A DNA stretch of 64,000 nt from Colwellia psychrerythraea (lineage in GTDB: Bacteria > Pseudomonadota > Gammaproteobacteria > Enterobacterales > Alteromonadaceae), in NCBI RefSeq assembly GCF_000764225.1, contig NZ_JQED01000029.1, forward strand, positions 62,001 through 126,000. Reading direction: 5' to 3'. A program made the position numbers and the translations under genes. Positions 55,914 through 64,000 of the stretch are shown here, in pieces. Numbering within the stretch: position 1 is the stretch's first letter; each line of letters starts with the position of its first letter. The notes below the pieces were generated by a model. It was not told the origin of the DNA. It did not search any database and was given only the letters and a program-made list of their open reading frames with translations.

Positions 55914-57359
55914 TTAACTTTCCTTCCTTACTACACCTGGCATATTATCTAATTGAGCAGTAATATAACTTCCTGTTGCGGTTAAATTAGCAACGATCAA
56001 ATCCATCGCATTATACTGAGCATACAACCGAGCTTCCAACGATTCCATTCTTAGACCAAACGCAACGCGATCGTCATCTAATCGATCTAATTGAGCTGTT
56101 CGACTATCAATACGCGTTTGAATAAGACCATCTGCATCAGTATAGAAACTAGTCAACTCTTTAATTGAGCTAGCAAAACCATCAGCTGAGTCAGTACCAA
56201 CAAAAAGTTGTTGAACACCACTAATATCACTTTCAATTGCTTTATCCAGCTTTTCAGTGTCTAAACTCAACACACCGTAACGGTCACTTTCTAATCCAAT
56301 CTCAGCTAAAGATAAGGTATTGCCATTTCCTGTATCAAAACTATTACTAAGCTCCTGTCGCAATTTGCCCATTACACCGCGTAACAACGAATCACCAGCC
56401 AAGGGGCCATTACCCGATTCTCCTGCTACACCCAGTTGCTTATTTAATTTTTGTAATTCATTATAACTTTCAACAAATTTTTCTAAACCGGGTTGGATAT
56501 TACTGTTATTTTCACTGACATTAATGCTACTAATATCATCATCAACGTCATGCTGTTTTTTGACGGTAATATCGACTCCATCAATAGCATCTTTAAACTC
56601 ATTAGTACCGTTAGTAACTACAAGCGTGCCATCGATAGTGATTTGAGCATCTAACGCTTTGGTAACTTCAGATAAATTTTTGATATGATTGAGGGAATCT
56701 GGGTCTGAAACATCATAAGCAAGTCTAGATAAGCCAGCATTATCAGTATTATTGCCATCACCATCTTGTACCGTGACTTTAATAGCATTTGAAAGTCCTG
56801 TTTCTTTACTCGTTAACACTAAGTGTTGGCCATCATCACCTGTTATAATCGTCGCTATAACAGAGTCATTTTTATCACTACCGACTAATGGACCATTATT
56901 TATTTGGTCTCTTAAATCTTCAAGGGTATTAGTTGGCGATAACATAGTAGAAAAACTATTTGATCCTACTTCAATAGTTACCATACCAATACCATCACTG
57001 ATGTGCTCATCTGCGGCAAATGCCCCTGATGATAACTTATGAGCTTGTGCTAAGGCATCGACTTTTACCGAATAATTACCTATTTGTGCATCTTTACTTG
57101 CACTTAAGCTAACAAAGCCGTCTGAGCCCTGTGCTGTTCTCAACTGAAAGTTATCGGCATCCGCTAAATCACTAATGGATTCAGTTAAATTTTCCAAGGC
57201 TGACTTTAGTGCACCAACAGCGGATATATCAGTGGTTATTTCTGCTTGCTGTTTATTCGATCGAGAAACATAAGGAGCGGTTTCAGCGCCAACAATAGCA
57301 CTAACAATTTCACTAACCTGTAAACCAGAACCTATTCCTGTAAACGTTAAATCAGGCAT
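55914..57359 (-). CDS. fliD: Flagellar filament cap protein FliD
   Basis: A 481-residue hook-associated protein 2 that caps the filament and directs flagellin insertion. The N-terminal FliD_N region (LTFTGIGSGLQVSEIVSAIVGAETAP) and the C-terminal FliD_C region (SVVGESGNGPLAGDSLLRG-like segment through YAQYNAMDLIVANLTATGSYITAQLDNM) are both present; between them lie flagellin-like GLSNAIKVTVQDGDG stretches. It is the last gene of the flaG-fliD pair, 68 bp after flaG. Confidence 0.95.
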   Translation of the reverse strand: MPDLTFTGIGSGLQVSEIVSAIVGAETAPYVSRSNKQQAEITTDISAVGALKSALENLTESISDLADADNFQLRTAQGSDGFVSLSASKDAQIGNYSVKVDALAQAHKLSSGAFAADEHISDGIGMVTIEVGSNSFSTMLSPTNTLEDLRDQINNGPLVGSDKNDSVIATIITGDDGQHLVLTSKETGLSNAIKVTVQDGDGNNTDNAGLSRLAYDVSDPDSLNHIKNLSEVTKALDAQITIDGTLVVTNGTNEFKDAIDGVDITVKKQHDVDDDISSINVSENNSNIQPGLEKFVESYNELQKLNKQLGVAGESGNGPLAGDSLLRGVMGKLRQELSNSFDTGNGNTLSLAEIGLESDRYGVLSLDTEKLDKAIESDISGVQQLFVGTDSADGFASSIKELTSFYTDADGLIQTRIDSRTAQLDRLDDDRVAFGLRMESLEARLYAQYNAMDLIVANLTATGSYITAQLDNMPGVVRKES

Positions 57360-57427
57360 AAGCCCCCCTTAAAATTTTAGATATAAAAATCTATTATGAC
57401 TAGACAAACAAACGATAAAGCAAAAAA

Positions 57428-57832
57428 TTAGACTTTCGCGTCAACAAAACCACCGACCATATCTGATAGCTTAGCCACTAAGGTCAAGACTTCTTCTGAT
57501 GGATATTGCTTGACGAGGTCACCACTACTTTTATCGATCACTTTAATGACATCACGGCCAGAGTCTTTATCGACTGAAAACTCTAAACCACGGTTCATTT
57601 CACCAACAAAATCCTGCAATTGTTGCGCCACTTTTTCAAGTTGTTGTGGTGTTAATACCGCTTGATTTGCAGCTAAATCCTTTTCATTCTTATTATCGAC
57701 TTGATCTTTTTCGTTTACTAAGTGCTGTTCAATTTTAATATTATTCACTGGTACCGTTGAATCAGCAGTTTTTTGAAATTCTGAAGTTAAGTTAGCCAAA
57801 TTAACATCAGCTCTATTTTCTATAACACTCAT
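57428..57832 (-). CDS. flaG: Flagellar protein FlaG
   Basis: A 134-residue protein thought to affect filament length in polar flagella. The N-terminal half is polar and variable; the conserved C-terminal half reads NRGLEFSVDKDSGRDVIKVIDKSSGDLVKQYPSEEVLTLVAKLSDMVGGFVDAKV. Two ATG codons are adjacent; the second (57832) has the better distance, six bases, from AAGGAG. It lies between the flagellin and fliD, as in Vibrio and Shewanella. Confidence 0.92.
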   Translation of the reverse strand: MSVIENRADVNLANLTSEFQKTADSTVPVNNIKIEQHLVNEKDQVDNKNEKDLAANQAVLTPQQLEKVAQQLQDFVGEMNRGLEFSVDKDSGRDVIKVIDKSSGDLVKQYPSEEVLTLVAKLSDMVGGFVDAKV

Positions 57833-57927
57833 CATAGACTCCTTATGTCATTTCAACAGCTGATTTAGACTAATGAGAGGTATTATCTAAACATGAAATA
57901 ACTAATATTAATAAACAATTAATTAAA

Positions 57928-57964
57928 CACAAAAAGGAAGAGGTTTAATAGCCCCTTCCTTTTA
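57928..57964 (-). terminator. Terminator after the downstream flagellin gene
   Basis: On the minus strand AAAAGGAAGGGG pairs with CCTCTTCCTTTTT around a short loop and is followed by T. It lies 58 bp past the stop of the flagellin at 58022-59542 and separates it from flaG. Confidence 0.8.
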
Positions 57965-58021
57965 TTTGTTTTAGGCTGGACCTAAGCTACTTTATTTTAG
58001 CATTAAGCCTAAACCTCGTAA

Positions 58022-59542
58022 TTAACCAATTAAACTTAATGCAGCTTGTGGTAACTGATTTGCTTGCGCTAAAATTGACGTACCGGCTTGTTGCAATATT
58101 TGGTTTTTCGTCATTTGCGCTGTTTCCACTGCGAAATCAGTATCTTGAATACGACTACGTGACGCTGATACGTTTTCTGCGATATTTGCTAAGTTAGTAA
58201 TGGTGTGACCAAAACGGTTTTGCAAAGCACCTAAGTCTGCACGACTGTTATCAATTTGCGCTAACGCACTATCAATAATAGCTAATGCATCTTGTGAGCC
58301 ATCAATCGTAGATAAATCAACAGTATCAACATTAATAAGCGCTGAAGTATTCGTATTTGTATCTGCGGCTAAGGTTGTGCCACTTGCAGTAGCAGAGAAT
58401 GTTGCATCAGAAGACAGTCTTACTGTACCTGCGAAAGTAGCAGATACCGCTTCACCTGCAGCTGCATTATCAGCACCAGTATCATCTTCTAATGTCATAC
58501 CTGTTGTTTCGGCAACGCCTGACGCATCAAGTGCATACGCCTCAATAGTTCCGCCATCAACACCGCCATTAATTGCCACATTAGTAATTTTAATATCATC
58601 ACCATCTGAGTCAGACATTATTAAATCACCAGCATCATCAATGGTTGCCGTTACACCAGTTGAAGAAGACTTGTCATTAATCGCTGCAGCCATTGATGTC
58701 ATATCTGTAGAGCTAGCATTAGCTGAAACAGTTTGACCATTTAAATCAAAAGAAAATGTACCTCCAGCACTTAATGTACTTGTGTCTAATTTAACACCTG
58801 TTTTAGCCGTGGCAGTAACACCTGTTGCACTTTTCTCTGCATTTATTGATTCTGCTGCAGTTTTAGCACTGTCGTTAGCGTTAACGGTAATTGTTTTAGG
58901 TACTAAACCATTAATATCAATAGTACCTGTAGCACCATTACCCGGTGCAGCCGCACCAGCTGTTGCAGCACCAACACTTTGACCAAAACCTCCAGGTACA
59001 CCCTCTGCAGCTTTTAAGTCAATCTGTCTAGCACCTATTTGGTCAGCACTAATGTCACCAAGTGACATAGAGATACTTTCATTGGAATTAGATCCAACCT
59101 GAAATGCTTTGGTACCAAAAGAACCATCAAGTAATTTTTGGCCACCAAAAGAGGTAGTTTCAGCGATACGTGTTAACTCAGTTTGTAATGCAGAAACTTC
59201 TTTTTGTAGAGCTTGACGATCTGAATCAGCATTTGAACCATTGGCAGATTGTAATGCTAATTCACGCATACGTTGTAATATATCGGTAGAAGACTGCATT
59301 GCACCCTCTGCCGTTTGTGCCATTGAAATGCCATCATTAGCATTTCGCTGTGCAACGCCTAAGCCATTTATTTGTGAGGTCATACGGTTAGCTATTTGTA
59401 AGCCCGCCGCATCATCTTTAGCGCTGTTAATACGCATACCTGATGATAAACGTTGCATAGACTCTTGTAAGCCAGCACCGGATTTAGTTAAATTACGTTG
59501 TGCATTTAAAGACGCGGTATTTGTTACTACTGATATAGCCAT
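58022..59542 (-). CDS. Flagellin, downstream copy (sigma-28 type promoter)
   Basis: A 506-residue filament protein. The D0/D1 N-terminus ([54 protein letters not shown]) and C-terminus ([41 protein letters not shown]) flank a long central part (about 175-420) with two flagellin IN-type motifs ([20 protein letters not shown] and [20 protein letters not shown]). Nucleotides 58242-59365 equal those of the other flagellin except one synonymous base. AGGAG precedes the ATG. Confidence 0.96.
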   Translation of the reverse strand: MAISVVTNTASLNAQRNLTKSGAGLQESMQRLSSGMRINSAKDDAAGLQIANRMTSQINGLGVAQRNANDGISMAQTAEGAMQSSTDILQRMRELALQSANGSNADSDRQALQKEVSALQTELTRIAETTSFGGQKLLDGSFGTKAFQVGSNSNESISMSLGDISADQIGARQIDLKAAEGVPGGFGQSVGAATAGAAAPGNGATGTIDINGLVPKTITVNANDSAKTAAESINAEKSATGVTATAKTGVKLDTSTLSAGGTFSFDLNGQTVSANASSTDMTSMAAAINDKSSSTGVTATIDDAGDLIMSDSDGDDIKITNVAINGGVDGGTIEAYALDASGVAETTGMTLEDDTGADNAAAGEAVSATFAGTVRLSSDATFSATASGTTLAADTNTNTSALINVDTVDLSTIDGSQDALAIIDSALAQIDNSRADLGALQNRFGHTITNLANIAENVSASRSRIQDTDFAVETAQMTKNQILQQAGTSILAQANQLPQAALSLIG

Positions 59543-59634
59543 GTTAAAACTCCTGCTTACAAAAAAATGTAATGTTAATTAGTTAGTAGATTTTGGAACT
59601 ATCAGTAGCGCATCAAGTTCCCGTTCTACACACC

Positions 59635-59661
59635 TTAACGGCAGCAAAAAAATTAACTTTA
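59635..59661 (-). promoter_or_regulatory. Sigma-28 (FliA) promoter of the downstream flagellin
   Basis: The minus strand reads TAAAGTTA, 11 bases, GCCGTTAA, against the consensus TAAAGTTT-N11-GCCGATAA: one mismatch in each half and exact spacing. It lies about 93 bp before the start codon. Confidence 0.85.
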
Positions 59662-59860
59662 ATCTTTTTTACAAAAAACTTTTAAAAGAATTTAAAATAA
59701 CAAATTAAAGCGGCACCAGCCTTAACTCAACTATAAATGCAACGAATTCAATAACTCATTTAGTCTCGAGTTTTTCCAACGTAAAGACATCCCCTTGACT
59801 AAGCAAGCAACTAACTAGACATTTGACATATTTGGGTAATTTTAGCAGGTAAGTGACACC

Positions 59861-59898
59861 CAAATAAAAAGGCTGAATGATTACTCATCCAGCCTTTT
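59861..59898 (-). terminator. Terminator after the upstream flagellin gene
   Basis: On the minus strand AAAAGGCTGGATGA pairs with TCATTCAGCCTTTTT (one mismatch) around a four-base loop and is followed by an AT-rich tail. It lies 73 bp past the stop codon. Confidence 0.85.
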
Positions 59899-59971
59899 AC
59901 TATTTTGTCTTCTGTTTCAAACCTTTATTTTTTAATTTGACTTTCTTTTATAGAAAGGATTAGCACTAAAA

Positions 59972-61495
59972 CTAACCACCAATTAAACTAATAGCTGCTT
60001 GTGGTATTTGGTTTGCTTGCGCTAAAATTGAAGTACCGGCTTGTTGCAATATTTGGTTTTTCGTCATTTGTGCTGTTTCTACCGCAAAATCAGTATCTTG
60101 AATTCGGCTACGTGACGCTGATACGTTTTCTGAGATATTCGCTAAGTTATTAATGGTATGACTAAAGCGGTTTTGTATTGCACCTAAGCTTGCTCGACTG
60201 TTATCAATTTGCGCTAACGCACTATCAATAATAGCTAATGCATCTTGTGAGCCATCAATCGTAGATAAATCAACAGTATCAACATTAATAAGCGCTGAAG
60301 TATTCGTATTTGTATCTGCGGCTAAGGTTGTACCACTTGCAGTAGCAGAGAATGTTGCATCAGAAGACAGTCTTACTGTACCTGCGAAAGTAGCAGATAC
60401 CGCTTCACCTGCAGCTGCATTATCAGCACCAGTATCATCTTCTAATGTCATACCTGTTGTTTCGGCAACGCCTGACGCATCAAGTGCATACGCCTCAATA
60501 GTTCCGCCATCAACACCGCCATTAATTGCCACATTAGTAATTTTAATATCATCACCATCTGAGTCAGACATTATTAAATCACCAGCATCATCAATGGTTG
60601 CCGTTACACCAGTTGAAGAAGACTTGTCATTAATCGCTGCAGCCATTGATGTCATATCTGTAGAGCTAGCATTAGCTGAAACAGTTTGACCATTTAAATC
60701 AAAAGAAAATGTACCTCCAGCACTTAATGTACTTGTGTCTAATTTAACACCTGTTTTAGCCGTGGCAGTAACACCTGTTGCACTTTTCTCTGCATTTATT
60801 GATTCTGCTGCAGTTTTAGCACTGTCGTTAGCGTTAACGGTAATTGTTTTAGGTACTAAACCATTAATATCAATAGTACCTGTAGCACCATTACCCGGTG
60901 CAGCCGCACCAGCTGTTGCAGCACCAACACTTTGACCAAAACCTCCAGGTACACCCTCTGCAGCTTTTAAGTCAATCTGTCTAGCACCTATTTGGTCAGC
61001 ACTAATGTCACCAAGTGACATAGAGATACTTTCATTGGAATTAGATCCAACCTGAAATGCTTTGGTACCAAAAGAACCATCAAGTAATTTTTGGCCACCA
61101 AAAGAGGTAGTTTCAGCGATACGTGTTAACTCAGTTTGTAATGCAGAAACTTCTTTTTGTAGAGCTTGACGATCTGAATCAGCATTTGAACCATTGGCAG
61201 ATTGTAATGCTAATTCACGCATACGTTGTAATATATCGGTAGAAGACTGCATTGCACCCTCTGCCGTTTGTGCCATTGAAATGCCATCATTAGCATTTCG
61301 CTGTGCAACGCCTAAGCCGTTTATCTGCGAGGTCATACGATTTGAAATCTGTAAACCTGCAGCATCATCTTTTGCGCTGTTAATGCGCATACCTGATGAC
61401 AATCGCTGCATTGACGTAGATAAACCTTCGCCCGATTTAGTTAAATTACGTTGCGCATTTAACGACGCGGTATTGGTTATTACTGATAAAGCCAT
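59972..61495 (-). CDS. Flagellin, upstream copy (sigma-54 type promoter)
   Basis: A 507-residue filament protein. It differs from the other flagellin at about a dozen positions in the first 59 residues (for example MALSVITNT...GEGLSTSM) and in the last about 75 ([21 protein letters not shown]...[13 protein letters not shown]), while residues about 60-433 are the same. AGGAG precedes the ATG. It follows flgL and has a sigma-54 element, so it is the likely counterpart of Vibrio flaA, which is sigma-54 dependent; this correspondence is inferred. Confidence 0.96.
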   Translation of the reverse strand: MALSVITNTASLNAQRNLTKSGEGLSTSMQRLSSGMRINSAKDDAAGLQISNRMTSQINGLGVAQRNANDGISMAQTAEGAMQSSTDILQRMRELALQSANGSNADSDRQALQKEVSALQTELTRIAETTSFGGQKLLDGSFGTKAFQVGSNSNESISMSLGDISADQIGARQIDLKAAEGVPGGFGQSVGAATAGAAAPGNGATGTIDINGLVPKTITVNANDSAKTAAESINAEKSATGVTATAKTGVKLDTSTLSAGGTFSFDLNGQTVSANASSTDMTSMAAAINDKSSSTGVTATIDDAGDLIMSDSDGDDIKITNVAINGGVDGGTIEAYALDASGVAETTGMTLEDDTGADNAAAGEAVSATFAGTVRLSSDATFSATASGTTLAADTNTNTSALINVDTVDLSTIDGSQDALAIIDSALAQIDNSRASLGAIQNRFSHTINNLANISENVSASRSRIQDTDFAVETAQMTKNQILQQAGTSILAQANQIPQAAISLIGG

Positions 61496-61532
61496 AATAG
61501 TGCTCCTAATGCTTACATTTACTTGTGTTATT

Positions 61533-61559
61533 AGAAGCTTGTTAAAGCAAGCCTCTTCT
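61533..61559 (-). other. Possible hairpin in the leader of the upstream flagellin
   Basis: GCTTG pairs with CAAGC around TTAAAG, extended by AGAAG pairing with CTTCT across a three-base bulge. It would lie in the about 150-base leader transcribed from the sigma-54 element, about 25 bases before the ribosome-binding site. Confidence 0.4.
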
Positions 61560-61653
61560 CTTTACGATTAAAAAATGCCATGGATAGTTTTCTTAATTTC
61601 TAGTGACATTTTTTTGTTGTTTGGTTTATTACTTTGTTCTCAAATATTAACAA

Positions 61654-61669
61654 AGCATAAAAGGTGCCA
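61654..61669 (-). promoter_or_regulatory. Sigma-54 promoter element before the upstream flagellin
   Basis: The minus strand reads TGGCACCTTTTATGCT: a perfect TGGCACC -24 element and GC ten bases after GG. It lies in the gap between flgL and the flagellin, about 160 bp before the ATG. Confidence 0.75.
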
Positions 61670-61695
61670 TGTTTTAAAATGACAACAGCTCTTAT

Positions 61696-62934
61696 TTATA
61701 TATAATTAAATAAAGTCAAGCCTTGCACTTTGCTAAATGCTTGTTGTGAGGCCTGTAAAGCGATTTTCGATTGCTCAAACTGTGATATTGCTTTAGCAAA
61801 GTCGAGATCTTCAATATTTGCTTTTCCTGTCGAAATACTCAGCTCAGAATCTAGGTGTCGACTCTCTTGACTCTCAAGTACTTGCAGGCGAACACCCGCA
61901 TCTACCTGTCTTGAAGTCATATGAGATGTGGCAGTACTAAGTTGATCTAATATGGAGTTATAATTTACTTGGTGTTGCTCAGTATTGGTTGAAACAACCC
62001 CTTGCTCCATCCAGGAAATGGCATCACTAACAACATCAAAAATACTAATCTCAGCTTGCTCATTTATAGTAAAACTTTCACCCGGCAATGGATTGCCGCT
62101 TAAGGTAACATCAATACCGTCAAAGGAAATGGTTTGCCCTGCTACATATGGGGCAGGAAGTGTTGGCAGTACAGGGAATACCGTAGCACCTCCGCCGTCG
62201 GTAACTGTCAAATCATTTGTTATTGGATCGGTGGTAAAAGTGTGTGGACCTGTGCTTGTGTTATAGGCACCTCTGTCAATTATGTTGGCACTTTCAACAG
62301 CGACGCCAGAGGTATTAGCATTAAGGGCTGTAGCGTTTGGTGGATAACTCACACTAAAATCGCCTATGGCATTATCTACTTTCATAAAAGCAGCGTCGCC
62401 CGTTTGATTGGTTGGTATTTTTATATTTTTTGCTATTTGTAACTCTCTAACGCCAGAGTCGCCACTATAGGTAACACTACCGTCAACTTGTTGACTAAAA
62501 GGCTGTTGTTCAGTTTGATAACCAGAGAAAATATAGTCACCATTTTCATTTTGACTGTTTGCTAAATCGAATAATTGATCTAAGTTATTTCTAGTTTCTT
62601 TGGCTATAGCTTGTAAATCTTCACTAGACATGGCGCCATTATTTGCTTTTAACATCTGCTCTTTTATTTTATTGAAAATATCCTCAGCATTAGAAAAAGC
62701 AACCTCTTGCAAGCTATTGTGGCTTTCTGCTTGAGTGATATTACGCTTATATTTTTCAATATTCGCTAAATCATCTTTATAGCCAGCCAATGTGCCATAA
62801 GATACCGCATCATCTTTAGCCGTTAAGACACGCTTACCACTGGTTAAATAGGCCATTTGCTCATTAACATCTGAGGTTTTGCTGCTCATTTGTTGAGAGC
62901 TTTGTAAGTAAAACTGTGCTGTCGATACGCGCAT
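61696..62934 (-). CDS. flgL: Hook-filament junction protein FlgL (HAP3)
   Basis: A 412-residue protein with flagellin-like ends: MRVSTAQFYLQSSQQMSSKTSDVNEQMAYLTSGKRVLTAKDDAVSYG at the start and ISTGKANIEDLDFAKAISQFEQSKIALQASQQAFSKVQGLTLFNYI at the end, with a variable centre (about 170-300). It joins FlgK to the filament. AAGGAA precedes the ATG, 9 bp after the flgK stop, so the two are co-transcribed. Confidence 0.95.
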   Translation of the reverse strand: MRVSTAQFYLQSSQQMSSKTSDVNEQMAYLTSGKRVLTAKDDAVSYGTLAGYKDDLANIEKYKRNITQAESHNSLQEVAFSNAEDIFNKIKEQMLKANNGAMSSEDLQAIAKETRNNLDQLFDLANSQNENGDYIFSGYQTEQQPFSQQVDGSVTYSGDSGVRELQIAKNIKIPTNQTGDAAFMKVDNAIGDFSVSYPPNATALNANTSGVAVESANIIDRGAYNTSTGPHTFTTDPITNDLTVTDGGGATVFPVLPTLPAPYVAGQTISFDGIDVTLSGNPLPGESFTINEQAEISIFDVVSDAISWMEQGVVSTNTEQHQVNYNSILDQLSTATSHMTSRQVDAGVRLQVLESQESRHLDSELSISTGKANIEDLDFAKAISQFEQSKIALQASQQAFSKVQGLTLFNYI

Positions 62935-62943
62935 AAAAATTCC

Positions 62944-64000
62944 TTACCTTACTGCTGATAAGATAGTGTCAAAAAGTGTATTAGCGGTAGATATAATTTG
63001 TGAAGCTGCCTGATATGCTTGTTGATATTTCAATAAATTGGCAGCCTCTTCATCAAGATTAACGCCGGAAGTTGCTTGGTTACGATTGTACGCTTGCGTA
63101 AATAGTGCCTGTGCTGTATCAGCTGTTAAATTTGCATTACTCGCTTTTGAACCAACAACAGAGGTTGAAACTGCTAAACTTTTACTAAAGGTCTCCTTAC
63201 CACCATTAGTCACACCTTCTTCCTGTGTTTTAGCCATTGCAACTGCATGATTACCATTACCAACACCAAAAGCATTGCCTAATGTGAAGGTTTCTCTCGC
63301 ATTTGTACCTGCTCCCGAAAGATCACCTTTGATTTCAATTTGAAAATCAGGGGTGCCTGATGGGATATCGATAACAGCACTTGAGCCAGCTGCATAACTA
63401 CCTGTGGCAATCGATGGTGCTGGAGGGGGGGTCGCCGTATTAAAAACGCGATAGCTGAAAGTACCTGGTGCACTTTCATATACATCAACTGTCACATCAT
63501 AAGCTTTAGCTGCTTCAGGATTAGTAACATTAGTTATCTCTACTTTTCCATCACTGACGTTATTACTTGATGGGGTAACTCCAATTGCGGTGCTGGCAGC
63601 AATAGCATTACCATCAGTTAACGTGGTCTCCATTAAGGCTGCACTATTTTTGGTTGGTACAATGGAGAAGGTATCACCCGCCTGAAGTGGTCCGGTGCTT
63701 GTTTCGACAAATGAAAAACCTAGATCAGGCGAAGGTGTATGGGTACCGCTAGGCGCACCTGGAGGCCCTAGGTTTTCACTGGTACCTGACGTTAGGTTGT
63801 TCAACATAAAGTTTGTACCATCGAAACGGATTTCATACTCATCAGTTGTTAACTTAGAGACATCTGTAATAGTAATTTGTGCTTGTGTATTACCGCTATT
63901 ATCTGAGTGCTGTAATACCCTGCCTTGTTGTAGCTGCGTACTATTAATATCAGTAAAGATATTGGCACCTTGAAGTGCATTCAAATCTAAGCCGCTCGCT
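62944..64000 (-). CDS. flgK: Hook-filament junction protein FlgK (HAP1), C-terminal part
   Basis: The frame is open to the window end, so only about 350 C-terminal residues are present; FlgK proteins in this group are often over 600 residues. The segment ASGLDLNALQGANIFTDIN near the window edge and the end NQATSGVNLDEEAANLLKYQQAYQAASQIISTANTLFDTILSAVR are characteristic. The middle is a variable, surface-exposed beta-rich region (about 30-240 of the visible part). Confidence 0.95.
   Translation of the reverse strand, partial: ASGLDLNALQGANIFTDINSTQLQQGRVLQHSDNSGNTQAQITITDVSKLTTDEYEIRFDGTNFMLNNLTSGTSENLGPPGAPSGTHTPSPDLGFSFVETSTGPLQAGDTFSIVPTKNSAALMETTLTDGNAIAASTAIGVTPSSNNVSDGKVEITNVTNPEAAKAYDVTVDVYESAPGTFSYRVFNTATPPPAPSIATGSYAAGSSAVIDIPSGTPDFQIEIKGDLSGAGTNARETFTLGNAFGVGNGNHAVAMAKTQEEGVTNGGKETFSKSLAVSTSVVGSKASNANLTADTAQALFTQAYNRNQATSGVNLDEEAANLLKYQQAYQAASQIISTANTLFDTILSAVR

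Larger units (their letters stand above)
59543..59971. other. 429-bp region between the two flagellin genes
   Basis: No gene is seen. It carries a sigma-28 element for the downstream flagellin (59635-59661) and a terminator for the upstream flagellin (59861-59898). The sequence unrelated to that before the other flagellin shows that the duplicated tract stops inside the coding regions. Confidence 0.7.

Noticed and set aside
57836-57927. Sigma-28 promoter before flaG
   Set aside because: A partial TTATC match has a poor -35 partner at the required spacing; it is not convincing.
58022-61495. Flagellin duplication as an assembly artefact
   Set aside because: The coding ends, promoters and terminators of the two copies differ, so they are two real genes; only an error confined to the core remains possible and is noted as a check.

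Overview
The window is about 64 kb of an AT-rich gammaproteobacterial chromosome. Protein content, flagellar gene order and a psychrophile-like base composition suggest Colwellia or a close relative in Alteromonadales; this is inferred from gene content, not from a search. No rRNA, tRNA, CRISPR array or prophage is visible. Most of the window is one polar-flagellum and chemotaxis locus read on the minus strand.

Left part (1-20.5 kb) holds housekeeping and envelope genes. The 3' end of glnD is followed by dapD, a small lipoprotein gene, a MITE-like repeat, rpiA and serA on the plus strand. Then come tapT, a DUF2884 gene, zapE and dbpA on the minus strand, two small plus-strand genes (a membrane protein and a DUF2986 protein), an RND efflux pair, hpf, the ribH-nusB-thiL-pgpA cluster and mlaA.

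Middle part (20.6-49.8 kb, minus strand) contains, in order of transcription, fliE-F-G-H-I-J-K-L-M-N-O-P-Q-R-flhB, then flhA-flhF-flhG-fliA-cheY-cheZ-cheA-cheB-motC-motD-parC-parP-cheW-DUF2802. These genes encode the basal body, export apparatus, C-ring, polar placement factors, sigma-28, the chemotaxis pathway, a second stator pair and the ParC/ParP system for polar chemotaxis arrays. A second repeat of the MITE-like family lies between fliM and fliN.

Right part (50-64 kb) carries the sigma-54 cascade regulators flrA and flrBC, a plus-strand block (small unknown gene, fliS, fliT-like) and minus-strand fliD, flaG, two flagellins, flgL and the 3' part of flgK. By hand I find GG-N10-GC sigma-54 elements before flrB, fliE, fliK, flhA, the upstream flagellin and the small unknown gene, and a sigma-28 element before the other flagellin. 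This fits the FlrA -> FlrBC -> FliA hierarchy known from Vibrio and Shewanella.

Most notable observations: (1) the two flagellin genes share a 1,124-bp tract with one difference seen, flanked by diverged ends, which looks like recent gene conversion covering the normally variable centre; (2) CheA shows no evident P2 domain and instead has three copies of a DEFExLLDELHG-type motif that resembles the FliM CheY-binding peptide encoded in the same locus; (3) two 265-bp repeats share a 96-bp core but have different termini, and one overlaps the fliM stop codon; (4) an uncharacterised 94-aa gene next to fliS has its own sigma-54 element.
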